Of a DNA stretch of 64,000 bases, positions 62,377-64,000 are shown piece after piece. Source of the stretch: Palsa-147 sp049279675 (GTDB lineage Bacteria > Acidobacteriota > Terriglobia > Acidiferrales > UBA7541); contig JBAPOP010000168.1 in the NCBI GenBank assembly GCA_049279675.1, positions 1 to 64,000 on the forward strand, written 5' to 3'. The position numbers and the translations under genes are program-made. Position 1 is the first letter of the stretch; every line of letters starts with the position of its first letter. The notes beneath the pieces are model-generated. The model did not search any database. It worked only from the letters and a program-made list of their open reading frames with translations, and was not told the origin of the DNA.

Positions 62377-63243
62377 TTGGTTGACGTATCCATCTTCGCG
62401 GCATTTCTTGCCGGACTCGTCTCCTTCCTTTCGCCATGCGTGCTTCCGCTGGTTCCCGGATACGTTTCGATGCTCTCGGGAATCGGCGTCGAGCAACTGA
62501 GCGAGGGCGAGGGAAATCGCGCGAGCGTGCTCGGCTCCGCTTTTGCTTTCGTGCTGGGATTTTCGATCGTCTTCATCACATTTGGCGCGTCGGCCAGCGC
62601 CGTCGGCGAATTTCTGCTGAAGAACCGGACGCTGCTCGCGCCAGTCGCCGGCTCGTTCATTCTGCTTTTTGGGCTGCACCTTACGGGGCTGCTCGCGAAA
62701 ATTTCAATCGTCCTCGGAGCGCTGATCGGCGCTGTTCTTGTCGCCGGAGGCGTACTCGTCGCGATGAAACCGGGAGTGCTCGGCGCGCGGATTCGCCCCA
62801 TACATTTTCTCGCGGTCTCCGTGATTTTCTTTCTCGGACCGTTTTTGACGCGTTGGCTGAATCGCGATATTCACTTCAGGACGCTCGGCGCGAAGCCCGG
62901 CGCATTCAGCGGATTTCTCCTGGGTTTCGCATTTGCGTTCGGATGGACGCCGTGCATCGGGCCGATTCTCGCTGCGGTCCTGGCGATGGCTGCCACGAAC
63001 CAAACGATTTGGCAGGGCGTGTTTCTCCTGGCAGTGTATTCCGCGGGGCTCGCGATTCCATTCCTTCTCACCGCGATCGGAATCGGCAGATTTCTGAAAT
63101 TCTATAAACGCTTCCGGCGTCACATGCACGTGGTGGAAGTGTGCAGCGGAGTTTTGTTGCTTGCGATCGGCGGCCTGGTGTTCATGAATCGCCTCACTTG
63201 GCTCTCCGGCAAGTTGAATTTTCTGAATCGGTTTTCGTTGTGA
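62377..63243 (+). CDS. ccdA: CcdA/DsbD-like thiol-disulfide membrane transporter
   Basis: A 288-residue inner-membrane protein with six to seven helices. It opens VSIFAAFLAGLVSFLSPCVL-PLVPGYVSMLSG and later has FGWTPCIGPILAAVLAMA, the two Cys-Pro motifs that carry electrons across the membrane. It passes reducing power from cytoplasmic thioredoxin to periplasmic thiol proteins, here most likely the TlpA-like neighbour, and so supports c-type cytochrome maturation or envelope thiol reduction. Start is a TTG at 62377; the ribosome site is weak. Its stop overlaps a possible ATG of the next gene (TGATG at 63241-63245), and the pair ccdA-tlpA is common in bacteria. Confidence 0.9.
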   Translation: MVDVSIFAAFLAGLVSFLSPCVLPLVPGYVSMLSGIGVEQLSEGEGNRASVLGSAFAFVLGFSIVFITFGASASAVGEFLLKNRTLLAPVAGSFILLFGLHLTGLLAKISIVLGALIGAVLVAGGVLVAMKPGVLGARIRPIHFLAVSVIFFLGPFLTRWLNRDIHFRTLGAKPGAFSGFLLGFAFAFGWTPCIGPILAAVLAMAATNQTIWQGVFLLAVYSAGLAIPFLLTAIGIGRFLKFYKRFRRHMHVVEVCSGVLLLAIGGLVFMNRLTWLSGKLNFLNRFSL

Positions 63244-63257
63244 TGGGAGTCGCCCGG

Positions 63258-63824
63258 ATGAAGAAGTACGCTCCATTTCTAATGCTCGGATTAATTTTGG
63301 CAGCGGTCACTGGCGCGTTTTCGAGTTGCGGGAAATTCGCTCATAAGAGTTTGGCGGAGGACGATGAAGAGCCGATCTCGGGGCCGCTCGGACCCGCGCC
63401 AAACGTCACGTTCAAATCGCTCGATGGCAGCGAGATTTCGCTCGAAAGCCTTCACGGCAAAGTTGTGCTCGTCAATTTCTGGGCCACTTGGTGCGAGCCA
63501 TGCAAGATCGAAACGCCGTGGATGATCGAGTTCCAGAAGAAATACGCCGATAGAGGCTTCACGATTCTGGGCGTCGCGATGGACGACGAAGGCGCGTCGG
63601 TTGTGGGCCCGTTCGTGGCAAAGGAAAAGTTCGACGTGGATGGCCAGTCTCTGCTGATCCCGTATCCCATTGTGCTCGGCAACGACGATCTCGGCACGAA
63701 ATTCGGCGGCATCATGGGCCTGCCGACAAGCTTTATTATCACCAGGGACGGGAAAATCGCCACGCGAGTTGTCGGCGTCGTGAGCCACAACCATTTGGAA
63801 AAAGCCATTCAGAGCGCCTTATAA
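63258..63824 (+). CDS. TlpA/ResA-like membrane-anchored thioredoxin
   Basis: A 188-residue exported thioredoxin-fold protein. An N-terminal hydrophobic anchor (YAPFLMLGLILAAVTGAFSS, with a Cys that could be lipid-modified) is followed by an acidic linker and the thioredoxin domain: LHGKVVLVNFWATWCEPCK (active-site WCEPC), FTILGVAMDDEGA and GIMGLPTSFIITRDG with the cis-Pro. GGGAG lies 8 nt ahead of the ATG at 63258; the ATG at 63243 overlaps the ccdA stop. It probably receives electrons from CcdA and reduces periplasmic disulfides, for instance in apocytochrome c. The cis-Pro (GLPTS) and both Cys are intact. Confidence 0.92.
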   Translation: MKKYAPFLMLGLILAAVTGAFSSCGKFAHKSLAEDDEEPISGPLGPAPNVTFKSLDGSEISLESLHGKVVLVNFWATWCEPCKIETPWMIEFQKKYADRGFTILGVAMDDEGASVVGPFVAKEKFDVDGQSLLIPYPIVLGNDDLGTKFGGIMGLPTSFIITRDGKIATRVVGVVSHNHLEKAIQSAL

Positions 63825-63876
63825 ATCCGGCGCGCTATTGCAAATCACTCTCAGGCTGGCCTAATCTCGAATTGCC

Positions 63877-64000
63877 ATGATGGACGAACAAGAATTTCAC
63901 AAAAAGTGTGATGAGGCGTTCGATTCACTTCGCCGCCGGCTGATGGAAATCGGCGACGAGCACGATTTCCAAGTCGAGGGCGGCAGCGGAAAACTCCAGG
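63877..64000 (+). CDS. frataxin/CyaY-like protein, 5' part only
   Basis: The first 41 codons of a gene that runs off the right edge (ATG at 63877 or 63880). The product starts with DEQEFHKKCDEAFDSLRRRL, an acidic amphipathic helix that looks like the N-terminal helix of CyaY (which begins MNDSEFHRLADQLW), and continues into the first beta strand (FQVEGGSGKLQ; CyaY has a similar INGGVLTI strand). Frataxins bind iron and regulate Fe-S cluster assembly. The match covers only one third of the domain, so the family is probable but not certain. It lies 52 bp after the TlpA-like gene on the same strand. Confidence 0.7.
   Translation, partial: MMDEQEFHKKCDEAFDSLRRRLMEIGDEHDFQVEGGSGKLQ

Noticed and set aside
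1..64000. tRNA genes, rRNA, CRISPR array, transposase or integrase
   Set aside because: I looked for T-loop-like and direct-repeat patterns and for typical transposase motifs and found none; a tool-based scan would be needed to be certain.

Overview
The window (about 57% G+C by eye, densely coding, few intergenic gaps) looks like a chromosomal piece of a diderm bacterium, most probably an Acidobacteriota of the Terriglobia/Koribacter type. Reasons: an LptD outer-membrane gene (55773-58166) shows an LPS outer membrane; two ExeA-like ATPases carry a LysM-like C-terminus next to Wza/Wzz genes; there are secreted S9, M42 and amidohydrolase proteins and a WG-repeat protein; and a frataxin-like gene begins at the right edge. 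The phylum is inferred from gene content, not from a marker gene. I found no rRNA, tRNA, CRISPR array, integrase or transposase.

Layout. 1-1853: left-running efflux-type membrane fusion protein (cut by the window edge) and its CecR-like TetR regulator, with a tandem palindromic operator. 2036-5907: acetate kinase and phosphoketolase, a two-gene acetyl-phosphate/ATP module. 5907-12511: accessory island with a small His/Ala-rich protein, a second ExeA-like ATPase, a LuxR-type regulator lacking the phospho-acceptor Asp, a PilZ/Sel1 fusion, a WG-repeat protein and the remnant of an OpgC-like membrane protein. 12800-14452: GMC oxidoreductase.

14490-34059 (all minus strand) is one exopolysaccharide gene cluster, transcribed from about 34.1 kb leftwards: outer-membrane export protein, Wzz/GumC chain-length protein, ExeA-like ATPase, CpsD-like protein with a broken Walker A, NusG-like antiterminator, polyprenyl-phosphate sugar transferase, nucleotidyltransferase/thymidylate-kinase-like fusion, phosphotransferase, beta-helix protein, glycosyltransferase, O-antigen ligase/polymerase, methyltransferase, glycosyltransferase, WecG/TagA glycosyltransferase, MurJ-like flippase and a second methyltransferase. 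Many genes overlap by 4-22 bp. Together they can prime, build, flip, polymerise and export a polysaccharide (Wzx/Wzy-like route). The most unusual part is the nucleotidyltransferase-kinase/APH pair.

35158-46191: FadB-like beta-oxidation enzyme; histidine kinase, ABC exporter and secreted M42 peptidase in one rightward run; deoxynucleoside kinase; TPR protein; small membrane protein. 46423-54540: S9 peptidase, amidohydrolase, L-2-hydroxyglutarate-oxidase-like flavoprotein, and a divergent polysaccharide deacetylase coupled to an S41 protein that has lost both catalytic residues. 54688-59628: zinc-ribbon/RDD membrane protein, LptD, GatA-like amidase. 59585-61991: a tightly coupled CDP-alcohol phosphatidyltransferase / HAD phosphatase / PAP2 operon that could make an inositol-type phospholipid. 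62377-64000: CcdA, TlpA-like thioredoxin and the start of a frataxin-like gene.

Best candidates for something new: the EPS phosphotransfer pair (24351-27127) inside a cluster with a K-to-C pseudo-BY-kinase, the phospholipid operon at 59.6-62.0 kb, and the S41 pseudoprotease/deacetylase pair.
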